Assembly: GCA_002256205.1 (NCBI GenBank)
Contig: NKIW01000009.1
Span: 1-64,000 of the forward strand
Origin: Rhizobiales bacterium PAR1
Lineage (GTDB): Bacteria > Pseudomonadota > Alphaproteobacteria > Rhizobiales > Beijerinckiaceae
Length of the DNA: 64,000 nt
Reading direction: 5' to 3'
Shown here: positions 7,220 through 16,700 of the stretch, one piece after another
Layout of the letters: each line of letters opens with the position of its first letter
Position numbering within the stretch: the stretch's first letter is position 1
Made by a program: the position numbers and the translations under genes
The notes under the pieces: generated by a model
Seen by the model: only the letters and a program-made list of their open reading frames with translations
What the model was told of the DNA's origin: nothing
Databases searched by the model: none

Positions 7220-8465
7220 GATCGCGCCCCACCACCTCAGCGAGACCATCCTTGTCGCGCGCGCCTTCAGGCGCGTAATAACCTGCCGCCTTTTTCGCCT
7301 CCATCTCGACCGAAGCATCATCGGGGATGAGATCATCGGGGATCGGCACGCGCTCGCCGATCTCGATACCCGCCGCATCGAGCGCATCGAACTTCATGTT
7401 AGACATCGAGACGAAACGGTCGATCCGGGTAATGCCAAGCCAATGCAGCACATCCGGCATCAGCTGCTGGAAGCGCGCGTCCTGCACCCCGGCGACGCAT
7501 TCGGTGCGTTCGAAGTAGGTCGCGGCCTGATCGCCGCCCTCTTGCCGCTTGCGGGCGTTATAGACGAGGAACTTCGTCACCTCGCCGAGCGCCCTGCCCT
7601 CCTTGCGATTATAAACGATGAGCCCGGTGCCGCCTTTCTGCGCATCCCGCACACATTCCTCGATGCCGTGGATGAGATAGGGCCGGCAGGTGCAGATATC
7701 CGAGCCGAAGACATCCGAGCCGTTGCATTCGTCATGCACCCGGCAAGTGATCCGCGAGCGCCCGCCCGCGAGCCGCGCCGGATCGCCCATGACATAGGCC
7801 GTGATATTGCCGACAGGCGGCAGAAACACCTTCATATCCGAGCGCGTGACGAGCTCGGGATACATGCCGCCGGTTTCCTCGAAGAGCGTGCGTCGCAACT
7901 GCTTCTCGGTCGAGCCGAAGCGCTCGGCGATGCCCGGCAGCCACCAGACCGGGTCAATCGCGATCTTGGTGACGGCGATTTCGCCCTTGTCTTTCAGGAT
8001 CGTCCCGTCCGGCGTGAGCGCGCCGGCAGCAACGGCGCTCTGGATTTCCGGCAGGGTCAGCCGCGCCTTGGTGATCGCGATGGTGGGGCGAAGATCCAGC
8101 CCCTCGGCGATCTCGCGGGCGAAAATCTCGGTCACGCGATGACCGTAGGGGTCGAGCGAGACGATCTTTCCCGGATCAGCCCATTGCGGATAGGGCCCGA
8201 TATTCACGACCGGATGCGTGTTGGTGAAATCGGAGCGCACCTGCGGGTTCAGCACCCCGGCGGAAACAGCGAGCGCACGATAGAGCGAATACGCGCCGCC
8301 ATGTGCGCCGATCACATTCCGATCCGCCGGCTGTGAGACCGTGCCGATCACCGGGCCACGCGTCACAGGATCGGCGGCACCCCAGTGGATCGGGTAGCGC
8401 AAGGACGCCGTGCCGGGTTCGGGATGGGATGTGAGCCGGATATGGCCCTTGCGATTGCTGCTCAT
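7206..8465 (-). CDS. URC1, GTP cyclohydrolase II-like enzyme of uracil catabolism
   Basis: A 419-residue RibA-related protein. The zinc-site pattern is retained: HDECNGSDVFGSDICTCRPY gives C247-x10-C258-x-C260, the same spacing as the zinc cysteines of E. coli RibA. It is about twice the length of RibA, with a roughly 200-residue N-terminal extension typical of the URC1 group rather than a DHBP synthase. Known role in yeast: an essential step of the reductive-independent URC pathway, acting on a uracil-derived nucleotide. It overlaps URC4 and lies 113 bp after the permease gene. Riboflavin synthesis as its main role is unlikely given the neighbours. Confidence 0.88.
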   Translation of the reverse strand: MSSNRKGHIRLTSHPEPGTASLRYPIHWGAADPVTRGPVIGTVSQPADRNVIGAHGGAYSLYRALAVSAGVLNPQVRSDFTNTHPVVNIGPYPQWADPGKIVSLDPYGHRVTEIFAREIAEGLDLRPTIAITKARLTLPEIQSAVAAGALTPDGTILKDKGEIAVTKIAIDPVWWLPGIAERFGSTEKQLRRTLFEETGGMYPELVTRSDMKVFLPPVGNITAYVMGDPARLAGGRSRITCRVHDECNGSDVFGSDICTCRPYLIHGIEECVRDAQKGGTGLIVYNRKEGRALGEVTKFLVYNARKRQEGGDQAATYFERTECVAGVQDARFQQLMPDVLHWLGITRIDRFVSMSNMKFDALDAAGIEIGERVPIPDDLIPDDASVEMEAKKAAGYYAPEGARDKDGLAEVVGRDLEKF

Positions 8466-8578
8466 GTCAGGTCCGCTGTTTCTCCGCCACCATCACCCCA
8501 TGACGGCATGGAATGGGGCGGATCACCAGCAGAATTCACGCGATTCCCTACCTTTTTCTGAAGGTTGGTCGGGAACCT

Positions 8579-9358
8579 TCAGTGTACGAGTTCGCCCCGG
8601 AAGGCCCAACGCGTCGTGCGCTTCTCGACCGCGACGCAGAGCGCGTACATCAGCACGCCCATGATCGCGATGGCGAAGAGCCCGGCAAAGGTCGTGGCCG
8701 TATCATTCCGCGCGCCGGCCGAGAGCATCAGGAAGCCGATGCCGCGATTGCCGCCCACGGTTTCGGCAATCACCGAGCCGATGAAGGCGAGTGTGATCGC
8801 GACCTTCAGGCTCGCGAAAAGATAGGGCATGGCGCGCGGAATGCCGACTTTTGTCAGGATTTCGTAGTTTGAAGCGCCGAGCGAGCGCATCACATCGCGC
8901 ATCTCGGGTTCGATAGTGGCAAGCCCTGTCGCGACATTCACGACGATGGGAAAGAACGAAATCACGAAGGCGGTGATGATCGCCGGCGCGGGCCCCACCC
9001 CCAGCCAGATCATCAGAATAGGCACAATCGCCACCTTCGGCACGGCATTGAAGGCGATCAGGAGCGGATAAAGCCCGGAATAAACGAAGGGGGATGCACC
9101 AATCGCAAGACCGATCAGCACGCCCGCGACGATGGCAAGACCGAAGCCGATCACGGTGGTCCACAGCGTCTGAAGGCAGAATTCGAGCAGGATCTGCCAG
9201 CGTTCCAGCGTCACCACGAAAATCCGGCTCGGGCGCGGCAGCACGATCTCCTCGATGCGGAAGCCGATGCAGGCGAGTTCCCAGAGGAGGAAGAGCACGA
9301 GGGTCACGAGCCAGGGCATCGCGAGCCTCAGCGCGTTGAGAGACTTCTCGCTGGTCAT
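8579..9358 (-). CDS. ABC transporter permease (SsuC/TauC/ThiX type), probable pyrimidine importer
   Basis: About 259 residues starting MTSEKSLNALRLAMPWLVTL; longer reading would overlap the ATPase gene. It has around six membrane segments and the BPD-transport EAA loop GASNYEILTKVGIPRAMPYL near residue 170. The family serves sulfonate, taurine and HMP-pyrimidine (ThiXYZ) importers. With the NMT1/THI5-like binding protein and URC genes in the same operon, the substrate is probably uracil or a related pyrimidine; this is inference from context. Confidence 0.85.
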   Translation of the reverse strand: MTSEKSLNALRLAMPWLVTLVLFLLWELACIGFRIEEIVLPRPSRIFVVTLERWQILLEFCLQTLWTTVIGFGLAIVAGVLIGLAIGASPFVYSGLYPLLIAFNAVPKVAIVPILMIWLGVGPAPAIITAFVISFFPIVVNVATGLATIEPEMRDVMRSLGASNYEILTKVGIPRAMPYLFASLKVAITLAFIGSVIAETVGGNRGIGFLMLSAGARNDTATTFAGLFAIAIMGVLMYALCVAVEKRTTRWAFRGELVH

Positions 9359-9389
9359 ACCCGATCCTTGCTCATATCCGATCCCTGCA

Positions 9390-10199
9390 TCACGCGTGCT
9401 CCTTGTGGATGCAGTCCCGCAGTTCATGGACGATATCGACGAAACCGGGCTTGAAGGTATCCTCCAGCGTGCGCGGTCGCGGCAGCTCGATGGGGCGTTT
9501 GAGGATGATCCTCCCCGGCCGCCTGCTCATGACATAGACCGTGTCGGCGAGATAAACCGCCTCGCGCAGGTCGTGTGTCACCAGCACGGTGGTGAAGCGC
9601 CGCTCCAGCCAGAGGTTTTGCAGAACGCTCCAGAGTTCCTCGCGCGTGAAGGCATCGAGCGCGCCGAAAGGCTCGTCGAGCATCAGGATTTCCGGCTCGT
9701 GAATCAGCGCGCGGCAGAGGTTCGAGCGCTGCTGCATCCCGCCCGAAAGCTGCCAGGGAAACTTGTCGCCGAAGCCGCCAAGCCCGACCGAAGCCAGCAA
9801 AGCCTCGACCTTGGCGACATACTCCGCCCGGTTGGCGCGGAAACGACGCTTGTGCGGCTCCACAACCTCGAGCGGCAGCAGGATGTTGTCGCGAGTCGTG
9901 CGCCAGGGCATCAGGGTCGCGTTCTGGAACGCCATGCCGACACCCTTGATCGGCTTTCTGACCACCTCGCCATGCACTTTCACGCTGCCGGAGGTCGCTG
10001 GCAGAAGCCCTGTGACGAGCTTCATCAGGGTCGATTTGCCACAACCGGAGGGACCGACCACCGCGATGAACTCGCCCTTGCCAATCGAGAGCGTGGCATC
10101 GGCGAGCGCGAGTGTCTTCTCGCCCTCACGGCCGTAGACGAGGCTGGCTCCGCTCAATTCAACGAGCGGCGCCGCCATTTCCGGTGTCATCACGGTCAT
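9390..10199 (-). CDS. ABC transporter ATP-binding protein of the pyrimidine importer
   Basis: About 269 residues starting MTVMTPEMAAPLVELSGASL. Walker [11 protein letters not shown]-loop AFQNATLMPW, signature LSGGMQQR and Walker B ILMLDEPFGALD followed by the switch histidine in VLVTHDLREAVYL make a complete nucleotide-binding domain of the SsuB/TauB class. The gene ends 31 bp before the permease start and begins 16 bp after the binding-protein stop. It energises the importer from the cytoplasmic face. The earlier in-frame start at 10316 lies inside the binding-protein gene and was rejected. Confidence 0.9.
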   Translation of the reverse strand: MTVMTPEMAAPLVELSGASLVYGREGEKTLALADATLSIGKGEFIAVVGPSGCGKSTLMKLVTGLLPATSGSVKVHGEVVRKPIKGVGMAFQNATLMPWRTTRDNILLPLEVVEPHKRRFRANRAEYVAKVEALLASVGLGGFGDKFPWQLSGGMQQRSNLCRALIHEPEILMLDEPFGALDAFTREELWSVLQNLWLERRFTTVLVTHDLREAVYLADTVYVMSRRPGRIILKRPIELPRPRTLEDTFKPGFVDIVHELRDCIHKEHA

Positions 10200-10215
10200 T
10201 CTCCTGCCGCGCCGC

Positions 10216-11247
10216 TTACGGCGTGACCATGCGTTCCGCCTTTGGCGGCAGGAACTGGCTGGAGAACACCTTGGCCGGGTCCGGCGCGGTCGGCAGGCCG
10301 AAAGCTTCCGAGACATCCTTCACCGAGCGGGCAAAGCGCGCCGGATCGACATCGCCCATGCCGTTCGCCTTCACGTAAGGCGTGAGAATGTTCATCTTGA
10401 GCGACATATCGAGCCGCTCGGTCTCCAGCGCATCGTTGATCAGCGGATCACGCTTCTTCGCCGCCGCGATGCCAATCGCTGGATTAGCAATGACTTCCTT
10501 CCAGGCCTTGGCGGTGGCGCGCAGGAAGCCGGTGACCGCCTTGGGATTATTGGCCATGTCCGGCGAGATGATCACGCCGTTGCCGTAAACATCCATGCCG
10601 GCATCCGAGTAGGTCATGGCGACGATGTCATTGAGCCCGACACCGCGCGCCTTGAGATCAAGGATCGACGAGAAATAATGCCCCGAGATGAAATCCACCG
10701 AGCCCTGAACAAGGCTCTGCTCGCGCAATTGCGGCGTGAGATTGACATGCTCGACCTTGCCCTTGTCGATCCCCACCTTCTTGGCGAAAGCCGGGAACAG
10801 CCGGAACGAGGCATCGAACACCGGCGCGCCCAGCTTCTTGCCCTCAAGGTCTTTCGGTGCGCGGATCGGCCCCTTCTTGAGCGCAAAAACGCCGAAGGGC
10901 GGGAAATCATAGACCATGAACACGCTCAGAACTTCCTTGCCGGGGTTCTTGGCGTTGTATTCGATCAGCGAATTCACATCCGCAAACCCGATCTGGTAGG
11001 TGCCGGAGGCGACGCGCTGCACCGCGTTGGCCGAGCCCTGACCGGGGTCCATCGTCACGTCGAGCCCTTCGGCCTTGTAGTAGCCCTTCTCGAGTGCGAC
11101 GAGGAACGGCGAGGTCGGCCCCTGAAATACCCAATCCAGCGTGAACTTGATCGGCACCTGCGCGAAGGCCGGGCCGCCGGCGACGCAACCGAGCGCGGTT
11201 CCCAGTGCCATTGCCGCAAGGCGCGCGGCGCGCTTCCATCCAGACAT
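10216..11247 (-). CDS. ABC transporter substrate-binding protein, NMT1/THI5-like, probable pyrimidine binder
   Basis: About 343 residues beginning MSGWKRAARLAAMALGTALG, a Sec signal peptide cleaved near PAFAQVP. The mature part matches NMT1/THI5-like periplasmic proteins: VPIKFTLDWVFQGPTSPFLV, EKGYYKAEGLDVTM and LEGKKLGAPVFDASF. Members bind HMP, N-formyl aminopyrimidine, riboflavin-type or sulfonate ligands. First gene of the operon leading to URC1-URC4-upp, so a pyrimidine ligand is inferred. The 266 bp upstream region is shared with the divergent SOS operon; the promoter is somewhere there, but no clear operator was found. Confidence 0.88.
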   Translation of the reverse strand: MSGWKRAARLAAMALGTALGCVAGGPAFAQVPIKFTLDWVFQGPTSPFLVALEKGYYKAEGLDVTMDPGQGSANAVQRVASGTYQIGFADVNSLIEYNAKNPGKEVLSVFMVYDFPPFGVFALKKGPIRAPKDLEGKKLGAPVFDASFRLFPAFAKKVGIDKGKVEHVNLTPQLREQSLVQGSVDFISGHYFSSILDLKARGVGLNDIVAMTYSDAGMDVYGNGVIISPDMANNPKAVTGFLRATAKAWKEVIANPAIGIAAAKKRDPLINDALETERLDMSLKMNILTPYVKANGMGDVDPARFARSVKDVSEAFGLPTAPDPAKVFSSQFLPPKAERMVTP

Positions 11248-11491
11248 CGAGCATCCCCTGTTTTGGCGCCACTGAGGTGGCTTGTTGGCATTGTCGGGGA
11301 GCTTCAGTCCAAGAGCAATTGACCTCGGCCCCAAAGGCGATCTTGCGCACAGACTTCTGCTTTTTGCGCGCCCGGTTTGCCCCCGATGAAGACAGATTGC
11401 CGCACTCTTGGGTTGGTTTCAGCCGGCATGCCCCTCCCTTTTTGAGCTGTTCAAGGCGCTTGACTCTGAACGAAATCCGCTCAATTTAAAA

Positions 11492-11506
11492 GAACAAAAT
11501 AGGAAC
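11492..11506 (+). promoter_or_regulatory. LexA (SOS) box of the imuAB-dnaE2 operon
   Basis: GAAC-AAAATAG-GAAC is an exact match to the alphaproteobacterial LexA operator, GTTC-N7-GTTC read on the other strand. It lies 8 bp before the GTG at 11514 and covers the likely ribosome site AGGAAC. Position suggests a very short leader, or that translation starts further in (ATG at 11565). Confidence 0.85.
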
Positions 11507-11513
11507 ATTTGAT

Positions 11514-12320
11514 GTGTCTATCCCGCTCTCCCTTGCCGACATTCCCCTTGTCGCGCCTCTGGCCATGTCGTTGCCAAAGGCTGACGAGAACACTGTGCTG
11601 GCGCCCTTCCTGCACCCGGAAGGCTGTGTTGCGCCCTACCTCGATCTCCATGCCGCACGAGAGGCCGATGGCGCGGCGACAACCGGATTTGCGCTGGCAA
11701 CGGCCCGGATCGCCGCGAGGGAGCGCCCTGTGCTCTGGGTTCGTCACTCGATGCTCGACCGGGAAACCGGGGTCGCCTATGCGCCGGGTCTCGCCGCCTT
11801 TGGTATGGCGCCGGCGCGCCTGATCCTCGTTCAGGCGCGCGATGCCGCCGCTGTGTTGCAGGCCGGGCTGGAAGGCGCGCGCTGCCCCGGCCTCGGTGCT
11901 GTCGTGATTGAACTCTGGGGCGATGCGCGGCTGCTCGATCTCACCGCGAGCCGTCGCCTCGCACTGGCGGCAAAAGCCTCGGGCACCGCGCTGGTGTTCA
12001 ACCATATTGCGGCAACCCCGCAAGCCAGCGCGGCGGAGGCCCGGTGGCAGGTCGCAGCGCTGCCGTCCCGTCCGCTCGCGGGCCATGCGCCGGGGCATCC
12101 GACCTTTCTTCTGACCCTTCAGCGTCATCGCGCTGGTTATCCGCCCGGCACATGGTCTGTGGAGTGGAATTGTGATGAGTATCGTTTCTCCGCTGCCCCC
12201 TTCTCCCCCGTCGCCGGGCGGGAGTCCGCCCCGCCGCTATCTGGCGCTGTGGTTCCCCTTCCTCTCGACAGACCGGGTACGACACCAGAACCCGCAGGCC
12301 TTTTCCGCCGGGCTGGATAA
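11514..12320 (+). CDS. imuA: ImuA, SOS mutagenesis accessory protein (RecA/SulA-related)
   Basis: A 268-residue protein of the proteobacterial ImuA family, which partners ImuB and DnaE2 in damage-induced translesion synthesis. Recognisable parts: GFALATARIAARERPVLWVR, MLDRETGVAYAPGLAAFGMA, LILVQARDAAAVLQAGLEGA, LTASRRLALAAKASGTALVF and the family ending TWSVEWNCDEYRF. No Walker A is visible, as usual for this shorter branch. GTG start at 11514 follows AGGAAC; ATG 11565 is an alternative. The last 146 bp overlap imuB in another frame, a longer overlap than usual, with a low-complexity proline-rich C terminus. First gene of the LexA-controlled operon. Confidence 0.88.
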   Translation: MSIPLSLADIPLVAPLAMSLPKADENTVLAPFLHPEGCVAPYLDLHAAREADGAATTGFALATARIAARERPVLWVRHSMLDRETGVAYAPGLAAFGMAPARLILVQARDAAAVLQAGLEGARCPGLGAVVIELWGDARLLDLTASRRLALAAKASGTALVFNHIAATPQASAAEARWQVAALPSRPLAGHAPGHPTFLLTLQRHRAGYPPGTWSVEWNCDEYRFSAAPFSPVAGRESAPPLSGAVVPLPLDRPGTTPEPAGLFRRAG

Positions 12321-13788
12321 GCGGCCCTTCGCGCTGGTCGAGAAGGTCGGTGGCGCGCTACGACTGGCCGCGCTCAACGCGGCAGCGCTTCAGGCCGGGC
12401 TTGCCTCCGGCACGGGGCTCGCTGATGCACGCTCCGTCGTCCCCGATCTCGTGACCGGCGAGATTGACCGGCAGGCGGATGCCGCATGCCTCCTCGCCGC
12501 GGCCTCGGCCTGCGAGCGCTTCACGCCGCTCGTTGCGCTGGATGGTGAGGCGGGGCTGGTGCTCGATATCACCGGTTGCGCGCATCTCTTCGGCGCGGAG
12601 GAGGATTTGCGCCGTGCTGTCGGGCGATGTCTCGCCGGTTTCGGGCTGACCGCGCGTGCGACTATCGCCGGCACGCCAGAGGCCGCGCGGGCTTTCGCGC
12701 GCTTTTCGCGTCACGGTATCCTCCCGCCGGGCAGCGAGACCAAGCACGCACGTGCCCTGCCGATTGCCGCGCTCGGGGCTGAAGCCGGTATCGCCATCGC
12801 CCTGACGCGTGCGGGGCTCAAAACCCTTGGTGATCTCGCAGATCGCCCCTCCAGCGAACTCGTTGCGCGCTTTGGTGCGCCTTTGGCGGCAGCGCTTTAC
12901 CGGATTTTCGGACGCGAGGATATCCGCATCACACCGCTACGGGCGCCACCGGAGTTCATCGCGGAGAAGCATTTTCCGGAGCCGCTCTCCTCCATGGAAA
13001 GCCTGCTGGTGGTCCTGGAGCGGCTCGCGGGCGATCTTTCGGGGCTCATGGAGCAGCGCGGACAGGGCGGGCGGTGCTTTGAAGCGAGCTTTTTCCGCTC
13101 GGATGGTGCCGTCCGGCGTCTCGTGGTCGAGACTGCGCAAGGCACGCGGGATACCGCGAGCCTGATGCGGCTCATCCGCCTCCGGATCGAGGCGCTGGCG
13201 GACCCGCTCGACCCTGGCTTCGGCTTCGACGCCATCCGGCTTTCGGTGACGCGAAGCGAGGCGCTCGAGCCCGAGCAGCAGGGGCTGGCGGGCGGCAACG
13301 CGCCGAGGGATGCCGAAAACGCGGTCGCGGCGCTGGTCGACCGGCTGGTTGCACGCCTCGGACGTGAAAGTGTACGCCGCTTTCTCCTGCGCGATACCCA
13401 CGACCCTGTGCGTGCGGCTGGCACTCTCTCCTGCCTTTCGGCTGTGGCGCCTGCTTCGGTGGGGACTGCTTCCCCGGAACCCGGTGAGCCACCTTTGCGC
13501 CCCCTGACACTGTTCGAACCGCCGCACCTCATTGAGGCGCTGGCAGAAGTGCCCGATGGCCCACCGTTGCGTTTTCGCTGGCGGCGCGTGCTGCATGATG
13601 TCGCGCGAGCGGAAGGACCGGAGCGCATTGCGCCGGAATGGTGGCTGCATGGCGCGCGCGCGCCGGCAACGCGGGATTATTATCGCGTCGAGGATGGCGC
13701 AGGGCATCGTTTCTGGGTGTTTCGTGAGGGTTTTTTCGAGGATTCCACCGCGCGCCCGCGCTGGTTTCTGCACGGGCTGTTCGCATGA
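12175..13788 (+). CDS. imuB: ImuB, inactive Y-family polymerase-like mutasome hub
   Basis: About 537 residues. After a proline-rich leader the family start PRRYLALWFPFLSTDRVR is seen, then LNAAALQAGLASGTGLADAR, GLVLDITGCAHLFGAEEDL, ATIAGTPEAARAFARF and the little-finger-like region ending in PRWFLHGLFA. The fold is that of Y-family polymerases, but the acidic active-site residues are not conserved, as known for ImuB, which recruits DnaE2 to the beta clamp. ATG at 12175 follows GTG 12172 by one codon. Overlaps imuA by 146 bp and dnaE2 by 4 bp (ATGA), indicating coupled translation in the SOS operon. Confidence 0.92.
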   Translation: MSIVSPLPPSPPSPGGSPPRRYLALWFPFLSTDRVRHQNPQAFSAGLDKRPFALVEKVGGALRLAALNAAALQAGLASGTGLADARSVVPDLVTGEIDRQADAACLLAAASACERFTPLVALDGEAGLVLDITGCAHLFGAEEDLRRAVGRCLAGFGLTARATIAGTPEAARAFARFSRHGILPPGSETKHARALPIAALGAEAGIAIALTRAGLKTLGDLADRPSSELVARFGAPLAAALYRIFGREDIRITPLRAPPEFIAEKHFPEPLSSMESLLVVLERLAGDLSGLMEQRGQGGRCFEASFFRSDGAVRRLVVETAQGTRDTASLMRLIRLRIEALADPLDPGFGFDAIRLSVTRSEALEPEQQGLAGGNAPRDAENAVAALVDRLVARLGRESVRRFLLRDTHDPVRAAGTLSCLSAVAPASVGTASPEPGEPPLRPLTLFEPPHLIEALAEVPDGPPLRFRWRRVLHDVARAEGPERIAPEWWLHGARAPATRDYYRVEDGAGHRFWVFREGFFEDSTARPRWFLHGLFA

Positions 13789-16700
13789 TCAACCCTCCGC
13801 GTTATTCCGAACTCATATCGGCCACCAACTTCTCCTTCCTGCGCGGTGCCTCGCCTGCCGATCATCTCGTGCTGACGGCGGTTCTTCTGGGTTATCAGGG
13901 GCTTGGGATCGCGGACCGCAACACGGTTGCGGGTGTGGTGAGGGCCTTTGGTGCGCTCAGGGATCTGAAGGAAGGCGGCGTCCTGCCGCCGATCCGAGTA
14001 CGGGAAGGCTCGGGGCCGGGTGAATACCGCTATGCCCCCGCCGTCGATGAAAGCATTGATGATAGCCTGCGCACGCTGGTGCGTGAGCGGGCGCAGCGCT
14101 TTCGGCTTGTCACGGGTGCACGGCTCGTTTTCACCGATGGCACGCCGGAGATCGTCGTCCACCCCGCCAAGCGTGAGGGTTGGGGGCGGCTCTGCCGGTT
14201 GTTGACGGCGGGGAATATCCGCGCCGACCGGAAGGGTGAATGCCATCTCACGCTCGACGATCTCCTCACGGATTGCCGCGATCTCCTGCTAATCGCGATG
14301 CCGGATCGCGACCGGAAGCCCCTGCCCGCGCTGCTGGCGCGTCTGAATGAGGCTGCGCCCGGCGCAGTCTGGCTTGGCGCAACCATGCCGCGTCGGGGCG
14401 ACGACCGGCGGCGGCTCGGAGCACTTCACGCCATCGCAAATGCCGCCGGGGTGCCGTTACTCGCCACCAATGACGCGCTCTACGCCGATCCCTCCCAGCG
14501 CGACCTTCAGGATATTCTCACGTGCATCCGCGAAGGCAAAAGCCTGGAGACCATCGGCCGTCTGCTCGAAGCCAATGCCGAACGGCACCTCAAACATCCC
14601 GCTGAAATAGCGCGACTTTTCGTCGATTGCCCGGAGGCCATGGCCGAGACCGTGTCGCTGCTCGCGCGCGTCGATTTCACGCTCGATGAACTCACCTACG
14701 AATACCCTGACGAGCCGGTACCGCCGGGCAAGGATGCGCAGGGCTGGCTGGAGGAACTCACCTTCCGCCATGCCGCGATGCGCTACCCCGAGGGCACTCC
14801 GCCCAAGGTCGAGAAGCTGCTGCATGACGAGTTGGCACTGATCAAAAAGCTCGAATACGCGCGTTATTTCCTCACCATCCACGACATCGTGCGCGTGGCG
14901 GAGGACAAGGGCATCCTCTGTCAGGGGCGCGGCTCGGCGGCGAATTCCGCCGTCTGCTACGTGCTCGGAATCACCTCGGTCGATCCGGCAGAGCATAACC
15001 TCCTCTTCGCACGCTTCATCTCGGAGGAGCGCCGCGAGCCGCCGGATATCGACGTCGATTTCGAGCATGAGCGGCGCGAGGAGATCATCCAGCATATCTA
15101 CGCGCGCTATGGCCGGGAGCGCGCCGGCATCGCCGCGACCGTGATCCATTACCGCCCGAAAAGCGCGATCCGCGATGTCGGAAAGGCGCTCGGGCTCTCA
15201 GAGGATATCACCGCCGCGCTCTCCGGCACGCAATGGGGCAGTTGGGGCAGCGATATCACCCGAAATCAGGTCAAACAGGCTGGTCTTGACCCGGATAATC
15301 CTGAAATCCGTCGTGCGGTGGGGCTGGCCAAGCGCCTGCTAGGGTTTCCGAGGCACCTGTCGCAGCATGTCGGTGGCTTTGTGCTCACGCGCGGGCGGCT
15401 CGATGAACTCGTGCCCATCGGCCGCGCAGCGATGGCGGATCGCACCTTCATCGAGTGGGACAAGGACGATATTGCGACCCTCAAGCTGATGAAGGTCGAT
15501 GTGCTCGCGCTCGGCATGCTCACCTGCATCCGGAAGGCGCTCGACCTCCTCAAGGATCACGAAGGGCTCGACTGGCGCCTGCCGGATGTGCCGAAGGATG
15601 ACCCGGCGACCTATGCCATGCTGTGCCGGGGCGATTCCGTCGGCGTGTTTCAGGTCGAGAGTCGAGCGCAGATCAACATGCTGCCGCGTCTCAAGCCGAA
15701 GGTTTTCTACGACCTCGTGATCCAGGTCGCGATTGTCCGCCCTGGCCCCATTCAAGGGAACATGGTGCATCCTTATCTCAGGCGACGCTCCGGTGCGGAG
15801 CAGGTGAGCTTCCCCTCGCCTGCGCCACCGCATCCGCCGGACGAGCTTTATACCGTGCTCAACAAGACGCTCGGCGTGCCGCTGTTTCAGGAGCAGGCGA
15901 TGCAACTCGCCATGGTCGCGGCGGAGTTCTCGGATATCGAGGCCAACCAGTTGCGCAGGGCGATGGCAACCTTCCGCAATCTTGGCACGATCCACCGCTT
16001 CGAGGCGATGATGGTCGAGCGGATGGTGAAGCGCGGCTATACGCGGGAGTTCGCGCAGAATTGTTACAACCAGATCAAAGGGTTCGGCAGCTATGGCTTC
16101 CCAGAGAGCCACGCCGCCTCCTTCGCCAAGCTGGTCTATATTTCTTCCTACCTCAAATGGCATTTCCCGGATGTTTTCGCCTGCGCCCTGCTCAACGCCC
16201 AGCCCATGGGGTTTTATGCCCCGGCGCAGATCGTCCGCGATGCCCGTGAGCACAGCGTCGAGGTGCGTCCGGTGGATATCAACCACAGCTTCTGGGACAA
16301 TGTGCTCGAACCGGCCCGTCCCGGTGCCACGTCGCACGCGGGTAGGGTACCGCTCGCGCTCAGGCTCGGATTTCGGCAAGCCGAGGGTATCCACGAGGCC
16401 GAAGCCAAGCGGCTGGTGGCCGCGCGGCGGGAGGGATTTTCCTCAGTCGAGGAGCTTTCGACCCGGGCGGGTCTGCATGGCCGGCCTATGCGCGCGCTCG
16501 CCGATGCCGATGCCTTCCGCTCGCTCGGGCTTGATCGCCGTGCCACGCTCTGGGAGGTGCGTCGCCTGCCGGAAGATGACCCGCTGCCGCTTTTCGCCGC
16601 CGCCAACGCGCGCGAACTCGGCAAGGAGGCGGGTCTCCCCCTGCCCGCGATGAGCTTAGGCGAACATGTCGCAACGGATTACCAGACGATGCGGCTTTCG

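Noticed and set aside
7206-8465. Riboflavin biosynthesis ribA
   Set aside because: Zinc motif matches RibA, but length, N-terminal extension and URC4/upp neighbours fit URC1; no other rib genes are nearby.
11248-11491. Riboswitch or operator for the pyrimidine operon
   Set aside because: Only a weak GCCAC-TGAG-GTGGC hairpin was seen; no recognisable riboswitch core or palindromic operator.
15339-16394. 351-codon minus-strand frame inside dnaE2
   Set aside because: Antisense to the polymerase core, no homology seen.
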